Position numbers and translations under genes: made by a program
In this document: in pieces, positions 33,918 to 43,027 of the stretch
How the letters are laid out: the number at the start of each line of letters is the position of its first letter
Position numbering within the stretch: the stretch's first letter is position 1
Source of the DNA: Pseudooceanicola marinus
GTDB lineage: Bacteria; Pseudomonadota; Alphaproteobacteria; Rhodobacterales; Rhodobacteraceae
Direction: 5' to 3'
Length of the DNA: 64,000 bases
Assembly (NCBI RefSeq): GCF_002786295.1
Contig: NZ_PGTC01000013.1
Location: forward strand, 7,501 to 71,500
Notes under the pieces: model-generated
Database searches by the model: none
The model's input: the letters and a program-made list of their open reading frames with translations, nothing else
Told to the model about the DNA's origin: nothing

Positions 33918-35063
33918 TTAGTCCTGCTCGTCGAGGCAGGCCTCGAAGGCCCATTTCAGCCAGAGCGTCAGGGCTTCCACGTCGGAGGCCTCGACCGTGG
34001 CACCACACCAGACACGCAGACCGGCGGGGGCGTCGCGATAGGCGCCGACGTCATAGGCCGCGTTGTAGTCTTCCAGCTTCTTGGCGACGGCCTTGGCGAA
34101 CTTCGCCGGATCCTTGATGCGATCATCGGTGAACTTCAGGCAGACGGAGGTGTTCGAGCGCGTGGCATCGTCCTCAGCCAGGTTCGCGATCCAGTCGTTG
34201 CGATCGCAGAAGTCCCACAGGATCTTGGCGTTGGTGTCCGCCCGCTTCATCAGGCCATCCAGGCCGCCGACCTTCTTGGCCCAGTCCAGCGCGACGAGGT
34301 AATCCTCGACCGCCAGCATGGAGGGCGTGTTGATCGTCGCGCCTTCGAAGATGCCGTCGATCAGCTTGCCGCCCTTGGTCAGGCGGAAGATCTTCGGCAG
34401 CGGCCAGGCGGGGGTGTAGCTTTCCAGACGCTCGACGGCGCGGGGCGACAGCACGATCATGCCGTGAGCCGCTTCGCCGCCCATCACCTTCTGCCAGGAG
34501 AAGGTGGTCACATCCAGCTTGTCCCAGGGCAGGTCCTGGGCGAAGGCGGCAGAGGTGGCGTCACAGATGGTCAGGCCGGCGCGGTCGGCGGGGATCTTGT
34601 CGCCGTTCGGCACGCGCACGCCCGAGGTGGTGCCGTTCCAGGTGAAGACGACGTCGGTGTCGAAATCAACCTCGGCGAAATCCACGATCTGGCCGTAGTC
34701 GGCGGTCTTCACCTCGGCGTCGATCTTCAGCTGCTTCACCACGTCGGTGACCCAGCCGGAGCCGAAGGATTCCCAGGCAACCATGGTGGCCTTGCGTTCA
34801 CCCAGAAGCGACCACATGGCCATCTCGACGGCGCCGGTGTCGGAGGCGGGCACGATGCCGATCTTGTACTCGGCCGGAATACCCAGGATCTCGCGCGTGG
34901 TCTCGATCGCCGCCTTTAGCTTTTCCTTGCCGACCTTGGCACGGTGCGAGCGGCCGAGCGGAGCGTCGGCGAGCATGTCCAGAGTGTAATGGGGGATCTT
35001 GGCGCAAGGGCCAGAGGAAAAACGCGGATTTGCCGGCCGCGTGGCCGGATGCTTGTCAGTCAT
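33918..35063 (-). CDS. serC: Phosphoserine aminotransferase (alphaproteobacterial type)
   Basis: 381 aa. It transfers an amino group from glutamate to 3-phosphohydroxypyruvate. The start [20 protein letters not shown], in part, is typical of the TIGR01365-like group; the PLP lysine lies in [14 protein letters not shown] (near 194), and [13 protein letters not shown] and [12 protein letters not shown] give phosphate and PLP contacts. It is upstream of serA, forming the pair that supplies phosphoserine; serB lies 1.2 kb away on the other strand. A structured leader precedes it. Confidence 0.96.
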   Translation of the reverse strand: MTDKHPATRPANPRFSSGPCAKIPHYTLDMLADAPLGRSHRAKVGKEKLKAAIETTREILGIPAEYKIGIVPASDTGAVEMAMWSLLGERKATMVAWESFGSGWVTDVVKQLKIDAEVKTADYGQIVDFAEVDFDTDVVFTWNGTTSGVRVPNGDKIPADRAGLTICDATSAAFAQDLPWDKLDVTTFSWQKVMGGEAAHGMIVLSPRAVERLESYTPAWPLPKIFRLTKGGKLIDGIFEGATINTPSMLAVEDYLVALDWAKKVGGLDGLMKRADTNAKILWDFCDRNDWIANLAEDDATRSNTSVCLKFTDDRIKDPAKFAKAVAKKLEDYNAAYDVGAYRDAPAGLRVWCGATVEASDVEALTLWLKWAFEACLDEQD

Positions 35064-35125
35064 AATGACTTAACCTTCCAGATAAGCGCCCCTCGTTGGG
35101 GAGGGGTGTCCCACCGCCGCATATA
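35064..35125 (-). ncRNA. Candidate serC leader RNA motif
   Basis: On the minus strand the serC leader has GCGGCGGTGGGACA, then a hairpin CCCCTC/GAGGGG (35101-35106 with 35089-35094), then CGCTTATCTGGAAGG just before the start codon at 35063. The AAGG ribosome site lies at the end. This arrangement resembles the serC motif described from alphaproteobacteria upstream of serC-serA operons, which is thought to be a cis-regulatory RNA. I matched it from memory of its general shape, not with a covariance model. Confidence 0.55.
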
Positions 35126-35392
35126 CGGAGGATTCGGGCCCCGCGCAATCACGCAGATGTCGCATCCCGTCCGCATCGGGTCGCATTTTCGGCAAATCGG
35201 GCGCCCCGTGACGCCTATCGGAAACCCGGTCTCCCCACCGGGATCGGGCCCGCCGGGCGGCCCGGCATAGCTCGAATGGGCATTGATACATCTTCCACCC
35301 TTGTTTTTCCGGGCCGCGTGATAAGCTGACCCTGCGTCAATAGCGCGCAGCCACCGCAGTCACGCTCGACAGGTATCGGAGGAAGCCCATCC
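35126..35392. other. Divergent promoter region between serC and the cytochrome gene
   Basis: About 267 nt, completing a 329-nt gap. It must contain the serC promoter (minus) and the promoter for the cytochrome gene (plus). GGAGGA at about 35382-35387 serves the cytochrome start. GGGCC/GGCCC inverted repeats lie near 35245-35262. An AT-richer patch (TTGATACATC ... TTGTTTTTCC) near 35283-35310 is the likeliest promoter area for the plus strand, but no pair of boxes is convincing. No small gene is supported. Confidence 0.45.
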
Positions 35393-36226
35393 ATGCGTTT
35401 GCCCAGCCAAAGCCTATCCACCCTCGCCGGGGCCCTGGCCCTTTCCGCAACCGCCCTTGCCGCCGAAACCCCGCTGGAACGCGGCGCCTACCTGGTGGAA
35501 GGGCCCGCCGCCTGCGGCTCCTGCCACACGGCGCCCATGCCCGGGGCCGCGCCGCTGGCCGGGCGGACCCTGGTGGAGCCGGCCTTCACCGCCGAGGTGC
35601 CCAACATCACCCCGGGATCGCGCATCGCCGACTGGTCCGACGCGGAGCTGGTGCGCGCCATCCGCGAGGGTATACGCCCCGACGGCTCCGTCATCGGCCC
35701 GCCGATGCCCATCATGCTCTACCGGCACCTGTCGGACAGCGACGTGACGGCCATGGTCACCTACCTGCGCACCGTCCCGGCGGTGGAGACCAAGTTCAAG
35801 GCCTCGACCTATCCCTTCCCCCTGCCGCCCGCCTATGGCCCGCCGATCGATAGCGTCGCGGATGTCCCGCGCGAGGTCAGCGTGGCCTATGGGGAATACC
35901 TGGCGGGTCCCGTGGCCCATTGCCTGGAATGCCATTCGCTGAAGGACGGGATGCCCGATCTCGACGGGCATCTGGGCGGGGGCGGCCATACCTGGGAAGG
36001 CCCCTGGGGCGTGTCCGTGGCGGCCAACCTGACCAGCCACGAGGACGGGCTGGCCGACTACAGCGATGCCGAGATCGCGACGATGATCACCCAGGGCATT
36101 CGCCCCGACGGGTCGCAAATGCACCCGCCGATGTCCTACCGCCACTATGCCTACATGACCGAGGACGACGTGGCGGCCCTCATCCTCTACCTGCGGACCC
36201 TGCCGCCGATCCCCGACGGCGGCTGA
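35393..36226 (+). CDS. Secreted diheme c-type cytochrome
   Basis: 277 aa. A signal peptide ends at ALAAE near residue 24. Two CxxCH haem sites are present: CGSCH near residue 41 and CLECH near 180, each in a cytochrome-c domain with a distal Met in the GPPMPIML and HPPMSYRH segments. The repeated layout suggests duplication of one domain. Related proteins act as electron carriers for periplasmic dehydrogenases (e.g. alcohol or aldehyde). No dehydrogenase gene is adjacent, so its redox partner is unknown. serB follows 68 nt downstream. Confidence 0.92.
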   Translation: MRLPSQSLSTLAGALALSATALAAETPLERGAYLVEGPAACGSCHTAPMPGAAPLAGRTLVEPAFTAEVPNITPGSRIADWSDAELVRAIREGIRPDGSVIGPPMPIMLYRHLSDSDVTAMVTYLRTVPAVETKFKASTYPFPLPPAYGPPIDSVADVPREVSVAYGEYLAGPVAHCLECHSLKDGMPDLDGHLGGGGHTWEGPWGVSVAANLTSHEDGLADYSDAEIATMITQGIRPDGSQMHPPMSYRHYAYMTEDDVAALILYLRTLPPIPDGG

Positions 36227-36294
36227 CGCGCGAACCGCTGGCCTTCGCCCCGCCGCCTGTCCTATAGCGGCGGAGAACCCAAGGAGGCCGCGCC

Positions 36295-37179
36295 ATGTTC
36301 ACCGTCACCCTGCTGACCGCCCCCACCTCGCCCGCGCTGGACACCGCGCTGGTGACCGCCCTGCGCAATGCCTGGGCCGGCGGAGAAATCCGCGTGCTGG
36401 CCGATGGCGAGGCGGCGGAGTTCCCGGTGGACAGCGCGCCCGCGAACTTCGAGGAGACCTGGGCCGAGCTGCAGAAACAGGGTGTCGACCTCTGCCTGCA
36501 ACCGACCGCAGGGCGGCGCAAGAAGATGCTTCTGGCGGATATGGATTCGACCATGATCCAGCAGGAATGCATCGACGAGCTGGCCGACGAGGCCGGGGTG
36601 GGCGAGCGGGTGAAGGACATCACCGCCCGCGCCATGAACGGCGAGCTGGATTTCGAGGGCTCCCTGACCGAACGTGTCGGCCTGCTGAAGGGGCTGCCGG
36701 TCTCGGTCATCGACCAGGTGCTGGCGACGCGCATCACCCTGATGCCCGGCGGTCCCGAACTGCTGGCCACGATGAAGGCGACAGGTGCCTACTGTGCCCT
36801 GGTCTCCGGCGGATTCACCATGTTCACCGCCCAGGTCGCGGCCAGGCTCGGCTTCGACGAAAACCGCGCCAACACCCTGCTGACGACGGGAGACACCCTG
36901 TCGGGCGAGGTCGCCCGCCCGATCCTGGGGCGCGAGGCCAAGGTCGAGGCGCTGGAGCAGATCACCGCGAAGCTGGGCATCACCGAGGCCGAGGTGCTGG
37001 CCGTGGGCGATGGCGCCAACGATCTCGGCATGCTGACCCGCGCGGGCGCGGGCGTGGCGCTGCACGCCAAACCCTCCGTCGCGGCGCAATGCCAGCTGCG
37101 GGTGAATTTCGGCGACCTGACCGCGCTGCTCTACCTGCAGGGCTACGCGCGGGAGGACTTCGCGGCGCCGGCCGCCTGA
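36295..37179 (+). CDS. serB: Phosphoserine phosphatase
   Basis: 294 aa. The HAD phosphatase removes phosphate from phosphoserine, the last step of serine synthesis. The N-terminal 75 residues form the short ACT-like region. The HAD motifs are LADMDSTMIQQECIDELAD (motif I, catalytic Asp near 82), LVSGGFTMF (motif II Ser) and AVGDGANDLGML (motif III). AAGGAGG lies about 8 nt before the ATG. With serA and serC nearby on the other strand, all three enzymes of the pathway occur within 5 kb. Confidence 0.97.
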   Translation: MFTVTLLTAPTSPALDTALVTALRNAWAGGEIRVLADGEAAEFPVDSAPANFEETWAELQKQGVDLCLQPTAGRRKKMLLADMDSTMIQQECIDELADEAGVGERVKDITARAMNGELDFEGSLTERVGLLKGLPVSVIDQVLATRITLMPGGPELLATMKATGAYCALVSGGFTMFTAQVAARLGFDENRANTLLTTGDTLSGEVARPILGREAKVEALEQITAKLGITEAEVLAVGDGANDLGMLTRAGAGVALHAKPSVAAQCQLRVNFGDLTALLYLQGYAREDFAAPAA

Positions 37180-37297
37180 TCTTTCCCTGCCGGACAGGCG
37201 GCACCGCGCCGCCTGTCCGGCAGGGCGCGGGCGACAGCCTTGCCCGAATCGCGGAAACCGCGTCCCCTTCCGCCTGCGCATCGCAAGGGAGGACGCC

Positions 37298-37621
37298 ATG
37301 CCCCGCTACCTGCTGATCTACAAGGCCGAGACATCCCAGACGCCGCAAACCCCGGAGGCCGCCGAGGAGGCAATGGCCGCCTGGGGCGCCTGGATGGAGA
37401 CCCTGGGCCCCAAGCTCGTCGATCCGGGCAATCCGGTCGGCAAAAGCTGGACGGTGACCGCCGAGGGCGCACGCGAAGGAGGCAACAAGCCCCCGATCAT
37501 GGGCTATTCCATCCTGGAGTGCGACACGCTGGAGGAGGCCTGCGCCCTGACCGCCGAAAACCCGATGGTCGCGGGCGGCGGCGAGGTGGAGGTCACCCCC
37601 CTGGTCGAGATGGACATCTAG
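37298..37621 (+). CDS. YciI family protein
   Basis: 107 aa. MPRYLLIYKAE, EEAMAAWGAWMETLG, IMGYSILECDTLEEACALTAENPMV (in part) and VTPLVEMDI match the YciI/DGPF ferredoxin-like dimer family. Members in sigma-factor operons are called YCII-related; there is no sigma factor here. A His-Asp pair proposed to be catalytic in YciI is not obvious in this copy. GGAGG lies about 7 nt upstream. Function unknown. Confidence 0.85.
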   Translation: MPRYLLIYKAETSQTPQTPEAAEEAMAAWGAWMETLGPKLVDPGNPVGKSWTVTAEGAREGGNKPPIMGYSILECDTLEEACALTAENPMVAGGGEVEVTPLVEMDI

Positions 37622-37758
37622 GCCGCGGCCCCGGTGATCCGCCCAATGCTGCGCCACTGCCGCCCTCGGTCGGGCTTCGCTGCGCGCCCTGTCATTGCCG
37701 CGCCCCGCCCGAGGGCCTAACCCTTGGCGCAGATTTGAACGGACGGGACTCCGCCGCC

Positions 37759-38625
37759 ATGGCTTCCGAAACCACCATCACCTCCGGCGCCCTCAGCGCG
37801 CGCATCTCCAACCTGGGCGCCGAACTGCAAAGCCTGACACACGAGGGGACGGAACTGCTGTGGCAGGGCGACCCGGCCTATTGGTCGGGGCGCGCGCCGC
37901 TGCTCTTTCCCATCGTCGGCCGCGCGCCAGGTGACGAGATCGCGGTGGATGGCGCCCGGGCAACGATGAACCAGCACGGATTTGCCCGCCGCAGCCACTG
38001 GATCCTGGCGCGGCGCTGCGAAGCGGGCTGCACCCATATCCTCGGCGACACCCCTGAGACCCGCGCGGTCTATCCCCGGTCCTTCCGCCTGACGCAAAGC
38101 CACGCGGTGAGAGGCGCAACCCTGTCGGTGACGGTCGAGGTGGCCAACACGGGCGCCGCCGCCCTGCCCTTCGGCCTGGGGTTTCACCCCGCCTTCGCCT
38201 GGCCTCTGCCCGGCGCCACCGGCCCGGCGGAGATCCGGCTGGACAATGGCGCGGAACCGGCGCTGGCGCGGCTGGATGGCGACGGGTTGCTGGCCCCCGA
38301 GGCGCTGCCCTCGCCCTTCAGCCGCGGGCGACTGACCGTCACCCCGGATCTCTTCGACGCCGACGCGATGATCTTCCCCGAAGGCGCCGGATCGGGCCTC
38401 AGCTATTCCGCCCCCGGCGCGCCGCGCCTGTCGTTCCGGTTCGACAACTGCCCGGCCCTTGGGATCTGGTCGAAGCCCGGCGGCGCCCCCTTCCTGTGCA
38501 TCGAACCCTGGCCTGGCCTGGCCGCCCGCGCAAGCAGCGGTCCGGAGATCGCCGACCGCCCGCTGTCCCAGACCCTCACGCCGGGCGAAGCAGCACAGTT
38601 CGGCTGGTCCGTCACGGTGGGATGA
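37759..38625 (+). CDS. Aldose 1-epimerase family protein
   Basis: 288 aa. The galactose-mutarotase-like beta-sandwich is shown by ITSGALSARISNLGAELQSL, LFPIVGRAPGDE, MNQHGFARRSHW (catalytic His region), GLGFHPAFAWPLPGA (second His) and LCIEPWPGLAARAS (catalytic Glu). This order matches the LacX/YihR-like subgroup rather than GalM. It likely interconverts sugar anomers; the sugar is unknown. No strong Shine-Dalgarno is seen, but the ATG gives the natural family start. Confidence 0.9.
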   Translation: MASETTITSGALSARISNLGAELQSLTHEGTELLWQGDPAYWSGRAPLLFPIVGRAPGDEIAVDGARATMNQHGFARRSHWILARRCEAGCTHILGDTPETRAVYPRSFRLTQSHAVRGATLSVTVEVANTGAAALPFGLGFHPAFAWPLPGATGPAEIRLDNGAEPALARLDGDGLLAPEALPSPFSRGRLTVTPDLFDADAMIFPEGAGSGLSYSAPGAPRLSFRFDNCPALGIWSKPGGAPFLCIEPWPGLAARASSGPEIADRPLSQTLTPGEAAQFGWSVTVG

Positions 38626-38699
38626 TACGCCTACCTGCGAATGAGACGCATTATTAACCTCATGTTTTTGTTTGACTTTCTCCGGGCGGACGCCCATTT

Positions 38700-38822
38700 G
38701 ACCGCCACGGGGAGTAGCAACCCCCGGGGCTGACCCCGGGTGGAGGCACGTCAACATTCTCGCGGCTCATCCGCGTGGCGTGCCTGGCCCACTCCGGGGC
38801 CTTGCGAGACCGTGGCGCGGCG
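38700..38822 (+). ncRNA. Manganese riboswitch (yybP-ykoY class) upstream of mntP
   Basis: CGCCACGG (38703-38710) pairs with CCGTGGCG (38810-38817) to form an 8-bp closing stem. The conserved GGAGTAGC loop follows the 5' strand directly, GCACGTCAACATTCTCG lies in the middle, and GCGAGACC precedes the 3' strand, matching the known three-way junction of the Mn2+-sensing class. mntP follows 78 nt downstream, the usual target: Mn2+ binding turns export on. A GCCGG/CCGGC hairpin near 38853-38867 may be part of the expression platform. Confidence 0.9.
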
Positions 38823-38894
38823 ATCCGAAAGGGCGGGATCGTGGTGCCGCCGGCCTGTCCGGCTCTCCCCCGGTCCGCGCGAAAGTCAGATCCC

Positions 38895-39455
38895 ATGACC
38901 CCGATCACCATCGGCATCCTGGCCGTTTCCATGTCCATCGACGCCTTTGTCGCCTGCATCGGCAAGGGCGCCGCGCAGCGCCCCGTGGGCCTGGGTCCCG
39001 CCTTGCGCACCGGCGCCATCTTCGGCGCGGTGGAGGCGATCACCCCGCTGATCGGCTGGGGCGCGGGCGTCGCCGCCAACCGCTATGTCGAGGCGGTGGA
39101 TCACTGGATCGCTTTCGCCCTGCTGTCGGCCGTGGGCCTGCACATGCTGTTCCAGGCCCTGTCGCGCGACAGCGAGGCCGCCCCGGCGCCCTCGTCGCTG
39201 TGGCACACGGTCCTGACCGCCGTGGGCACCTCGATCGACGCCATGGCCGTTGGCGTGTCGCTCGCCTTCCTGCAGGTGAATATCCTGGTCATTGCGATCA
39301 TCATCGGCCTGACCACCATGACGCTCAGCACCTCGGGCCTGCTGGCCGGTCGCCTGCTGGGCCGCCGCTTCGGACGGATGGCGGAGATGCTCGGGGGTGT
39401 GGCGCTGATCGGTCTGGGCGGCTCGATCCTGCTGCGGCACCTGGGCGCCGCCTGA
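38895..39455 (+). CDS. mntP: Manganese efflux pump MntP
   Basis: 186 aa with six membrane segments. The two-fold repeated acidic motif is visible as [14 protein letters not shown] (TM1) and [15 protein letters not shown] (TM4), where the Asp residues bind Mn2+. Length is normal. No good Shine-Dalgarno precedes the ATG, in agreement with control by the riboswitch upstream, which may mask or create the start site. MntP exports excess Mn2+ from the cytoplasm. Confidence 0.96.
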   Translation: MTPITIGILAVSMSIDAFVACIGKGAAQRPVGLGPALRTGAIFGAVEAITPLIGWGAGVAANRYVEAVDHWIAFALLSAVGLHMLFQALSRDSEAAPAPSSLWHTVLTAVGTSIDAMAVGVSLAFLQVNILVIAIIIGLTTMTLSTSGLLAGRLLGRRFGRMAEMLGGVALIGLGGSILLRHLGAA

Positions 39456-39484
39456 ACGGCGCCCAGCGGTTTCATCAGACCAGA

Positions 39485-41809
39485 TCAGGCGCCGTAGGGC
39501 ACCCAGACCGTCTTCACCTCGGTGGCCTGTTCCAGGAAGGCGCGGCCCTCGGCCGTGTCCCAGTCGGTGACCAGACCGTTGTTGACCCAGGTGCGTTTCA
39601 GGCTGGCCGCGCTTTCCCGTTCGATCACCGCGCTGATGTCCGAGGCGGAGAAGCTCCAGACCGCGTCGATGTCGAAATGCTGCGCCATGGTCGGCGCCAG
39701 CTCGGCGTGCGAGCCGGTCAGGATGTTGACCACGCCGCCCGGCACATCGGAGGTGTCCAGCACCTGGTAGAAGTCGGTGGCGGTCAGCGGCCCGGCCTCG
39801 CCTGCCACCAGCACCACGCGGTTGCCCATGGCGATGGCGGGGGCCAGGACCGAGATCAGGCCCAGCAGCGGCGCCTCATCCGGGCAGAAGGCACCGACCA
39901 CCCCAACGGGTTCGCGCACCGCCAGGGCCATGCCCCGCATCGGCACCTGCCGCAGGTCGCCGCCGAACTTGTCGGCCCAGGCGCCATAGCTGAACAACCG
40001 GCTGACGGCGGCCTCGACCTCGGCCTTGCCGCCCTTGCCGGTGACCGCGTCGATACGCGCGGCGAACTCCTCCGCCCGGGCCTCCAGGTTCTCGGCGATG
40101 TAGTAGAGGACCTGGGCGCGGTTATGCGCCGTGGCCCCCGACCAGCCAGCGGCCCCGCGTGCCGCCTCGACCGCGTTGCGCAGATCCTTGCGGTTGGCGA
40201 TCCCCACCTGGCCCAGGGCCTTGCCGCCCTTGCCGAAGACATGGCGCACATAGCCGCCATCGGGCCGCGCCTGCTTGCCGCCGATATAGAGCTTCGCCGT
40301 GCGGTCCAGCCCCTCGGGCAGTTCGGGTTCGCCCACCACCGGGGCGGCGACCTTCAGCGCCTTCCGCTTCGCGGCGGGCTTGGTGTAGGCCTGAAGCCCT
40401 TCCCAGCCGCCCTCGCGACCAAAGCCGCTTTCGCGCACCCCGCCGAACCCGGCGGCGGCGTCGAACATGTTGGTCCCGTTGACCCAGACGACCCCCGCCA
40501 CCAGCTTCGGCGCCACATCCAGCGCCACGTTGACGTTTTCCGACCAGACCGAGGCCGCCAGCCCGTAGCGGGTGTTGTTGGCCAGCGCGACCGCCTCCGA
40601 TGGCGTGCGGAAGGTGGTGGAGACGAGGACGGGGCCGAAAATTTCCTCCTGCATCAGCGGATCGGCGGGCTCCAGCCCCTCGATCAGCGTCGGCGGGTAG
40701 TAGCAGCCCTCGGGCGCCGTGCCTTGCGTCACCACGCCACCCGATCCGGCGACCAGCCCCTTGATGCGGGCCAGCTGTTCGGGGTGGACGATGGCGCCGA
40801 CGTCGATGCATTTGTCCAGCGGATTGCCGACGCGCAGCGACTGCATCCGCAGCTTCAGCTTCTCGTGGAACCGCTCGGCCACGCCTTCCTGCACCAAGAG
40901 GCGCGACCCGGCGCAGCAAACCTGCCCGCCGTTGAACCAGATCGCATCCACCAGCCCCTCAACGGCCGAATCCAGATCGGCATCCTCGAAGACGACGAAG
41001 GGCGACTTGCCGCCCAGCTCCAGCGTCAGGCCCTTGCCTTGGCCTGCGGTGGCTTCGCGGATCTTGCGGCCCACCTCGGTCGAGCCGGTGAAGGCCACCT
41101 TGTCGACGCCGTCATGGGCGACCAGCGCGGCGCCCACGACCCCGTCGCCGGTGACGATGTTGACCACGCCCTTGGGCAGTCCGGCCTGGCGGCAGATGTC
41201 GGCAAACAGCAGCGCTGTCAGCGAGGTCCATTCGGCGGGCTTCAGCACCACCGTGTTGCCCATGGCCAGCGCCGGGGCGATCTTCCAGGCCAGCATCAGC
41301 AGGGGGAAGTTCCAGGGCACCACCTGGCCGCAGACGCCCATGGCGGCGCGGCCCGGCAGTTCCGCCTCCATCAGCTGGGCCATGCCCGCGTGATAGTAGA
41401 AATGCCGCGCCACCAGGGGCACGTCGATGTCGCGCGCCTCGCGAATCGGCTTGCCCGAATCGAGGCTTTCCAGAACGGCGAAAAGGCGGGCGTGTTTCTG
41501 CACAAGCCGCGCCAGGGCGTAAAGGTGCCGCGCGCGGCCCTTGCCGCCCAGCCTCTCCCAGCCGTCCTGCGCCTTGCGCGCCGCGGCCACGGCGGCGTCC
41601 ACGTCGGCGGGGCTCGCTTGCGTCACCTGAGCCAACACCTCGCCGGTGGCGGGGTTGATGGTCTCAAAGGTGTCGCCGGGGGTGGTGAACTCGCCATTGA
41701 TGAAGGCACCGAACCGGCTGCCCTGATCGACGATCCAGGCCAGTGCGTCACCGGCGGCTTCGGGGGCGGGGCCATAGTCCATGGTCTCGAAAATGTCCTT
41801 GATGCTCAT
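39485..41809 (-). CDS. Aldehyde dehydrogenase, two-domain ALDH16 family
   Basis: 774 aa. Residues 20-500 are a complete ALDH: VVPWNFPLLMLAWKIAPAL, FTGSTEVGRKI, catalytic Glu in LELGGKSP near 265, catalytic Cys in GGQVCCAGSR (Cys298/Cys299) and EEIFGPVL. Residues 505-774 are a second, shortened ALDH-like domain (GVVGAFCPDEAPLLGLISVLAPAI, in part) with no FNxGQxC cysteine. This layout is that of ALDH16, of which a Loktanella enzyme is the known bacterial example. The stop of deoC lies 10 nt upstream, so they form one operon. Oxidation of the acetaldehyde made by DeoC is a possible role. Confidence 0.92.
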   Translation of the reverse strand: MSIKDIFETMDYGPAPEAAGDALAWIVDQGSRFGAFINGEFTTPGDTFETINPATGEVLAQVTQASPADVDAAVAAARKAQDGWERLGGKGRARHLYALARLVQKHARLFAVLESLDSGKPIREARDIDVPLVARHFYYHAGMAQLMEAELPGRAAMGVCGQVVPWNFPLLMLAWKIAPALAMGNTVVLKPAEWTSLTALLFADICRQAGLPKGVVNIVTGDGVVGAALVAHDGVDKVAFTGSTEVGRKIREATAGQGKGLTLELGGKSPFVVFEDADLDSAVEGLVDAIWFNGGQVCCAGSRLLVQEGVAERFHEKLKLRMQSLRVGNPLDKCIDVGAIVHPEQLARIKGLVAGSGGVVTQGTAPEGCYYPPTLIEGLEPADPLMQEEIFGPVLVSTTFRTPSEAVALANNTRYGLAASVWSENVNVALDVAPKLVAGVVWVNGTNMFDAAAGFGGVRESGFGREGGWEGLQAYTKPAAKRKALKVAAPVVGEPELPEGLDRTAKLYIGGKQARPDGGYVRHVFGKGGKALGQVGIANRKDLRNAVEAARGAAGWSGATAHNRAQVLYYIAENLEARAEEFAARIDAVTGKGGKAEVEAAVSRLFSYGAWADKFGGDLRQVPMRGMALAVREPVGVVGAFCPDEAPLLGLISVLAPAIAMGNRVVLVAGEAGPLTATDFYQVLDTSDVPGGVVNILTGSHAELAPTMAQHFDIDAVWSFSASDISAVIERESAASLKRTWVNNGLVTDWDTAEGRAFLEQATEVKTVWVPYGA

Positions 41810-41819
41810 ATCCCAACCC

Positions 41820-42839
41820 TCAGCTTGCGGCGTGGCGCCAGGCGGCCGAATAGGCGCCGGTCACGTGATGTTCCAACTGCCGCTCGATATCGCCAAGCAG
41901 CGAAGAGGCCCCGAAACGGAACAGGTCGGGCCGCAGCCAGCGGTCGCCCAGTTCCTCCTTGATGAGGGAGAGGTAGACCAGCGCGTCCTTGGCCTTGCTG
42001 ATGCCCCCGGCGGGTTTGTAGCCGACGCGGATGCCCGTGCGCTGATGGTAGTCGCGGATGGCGCGGATCATCACCAGCGACACGGGCAGCGTGGCGTTGA
42101 CGCTTTCCTTGCCGGTGGAGGTCTTGATGAAATCTGCGCCTGCCATCATGCAAACGAGGCTGGCGCGGGCGACGTTCTGCAACGTGCCCAGTTCACCCGT
42201 GGCCAGGATCGCCTTCACGTGGGCCTCGCCACAGGCGGCGCGGAAGGCCTTCATCTCATCATAAAGGGCCTGCCAGTTGCCTTGCAGGACATGGCGGCGG
42301 GTGATGACGATGTCGATCTCCTCGGCCCCGGCCTTCACGCTTTCGCCGATCTCGGCGACACGCAGGGGGAAAGGCGTCAGGCCCGCGGGGAAGCCGGTGG
42401 AGACGGCGGCGACGGGAATGCCCGAGCCTTGCAGTGCATCATGCGCCGTGGCGACCATGTCGTGATAGACGCAGACCGCGCCTGTGGTCAGACCGGGCAG
42501 GCCGATGGCCTCCAGCAGGTCGGCGCGCACCGGCTGGCGGGCCTTGGCACACAGGCGCCGCACGCGGCCCTCGGTGTCGTCGCCCGCAAGGGTGGTCAGG
42601 TCGATGCAACTGATCGCACGGGCCAGCCAGGCCGCCTGATACTCCTTCTTGACCGAACGCCGCCCCGGCAGCGTGACCGCGCGTCGTTCGATGGCCGAGC
42701 GATTGGCACGGGCCGACAGGACCCAGTCCATGTCCAGCTCCATCCCGGGGTTTCGCATCGCATCGGCGGTGTCGATGGTCTGGGGCAGTTGCGCGGGGCC
42801 ATTGGTGGACCGCGCCTGTCCCTCTGTCGTGCTCTGCAT
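41820..42839 (-). CDS. deoC: Deoxyribose-phosphate aldolase
   Basis: 339 aa; the ATG at 42839 was chosen as the natural start (GGAGG about 6 nt upstream). It cleaves 2-deoxyribose-5-phosphate to acetaldehyde and glyceraldehyde-3-phosphate. Class I aldolase lysines occur in VKAILATGELG, GADFIKTSTGK (Schiff base) and VGYKPAGGIS. The N-terminal extension of about 60 residues before the barrel is common in this longer DeoC group. It is directly upstream of the ALDH16 gene, linking acetaldehyde production with oxidation in nucleoside catabolism. Confidence 0.95.
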   Translation of the reverse strand: MQSTTEGQARSTNGPAQLPQTIDTADAMRNPGMELDMDWVLSARANRSAIERRAVTLPGRRSVKKEYQAAWLARAISCIDLTTLAGDDTEGRVRRLCAKARQPVRADLLEAIGLPGLTTGAVCVYHDMVATAHDALQGSGIPVAAVSTGFPAGLTPFPLRVAEIGESVKAGAEEIDIVITRRHVLQGNWQALYDEMKAFRAACGEAHVKAILATGELGTLQNVARASLVCMMAGADFIKTSTGKESVNATLPVSLVMIRAIRDYHQRTGIRVGYKPAGGISKAKDALVYLSLIKEELGDRWLRPDLFRFGASSLLGDIERQLEHHVTGAYSAAWRHAAS

Positions 42840-43027
42840 GGCAGACCTCCTGAGCTTCGTCCCGACGCGCGCCCCGGGTCCCCGTCCCGCGACGCCGCCG
42901 CTGCCGGGGCGGGCCCGGACGGCCCGATCTTGCTTCCCGGCAATACCTTGCGGATACAACTTTGGCCCGGTCCTGTCCACGACGGGCACCCGCCCGGCGC
43001 GCTGCCCGGGCGTCAGCCGCGTGAGGA

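Noticed and set aside
32445-34919. Long plus-strand open frame opposite serA and serC
   Set aside because: Shadow of serA/serC codon bias; His/Gly/Asp-rich without motifs, and it spans the intergenic gap of the real genes.
38780-41962. Very long plus-strand open frame (over 1000 codons) opposite the ALDH16 gene and across mntP
   Set aside because: It is antisense to two well-supported genes, has Arg/Gly/His-rich low-complexity composition, no start signal and no recognisable domain. Such open frames are expected opposite high-GC genes.
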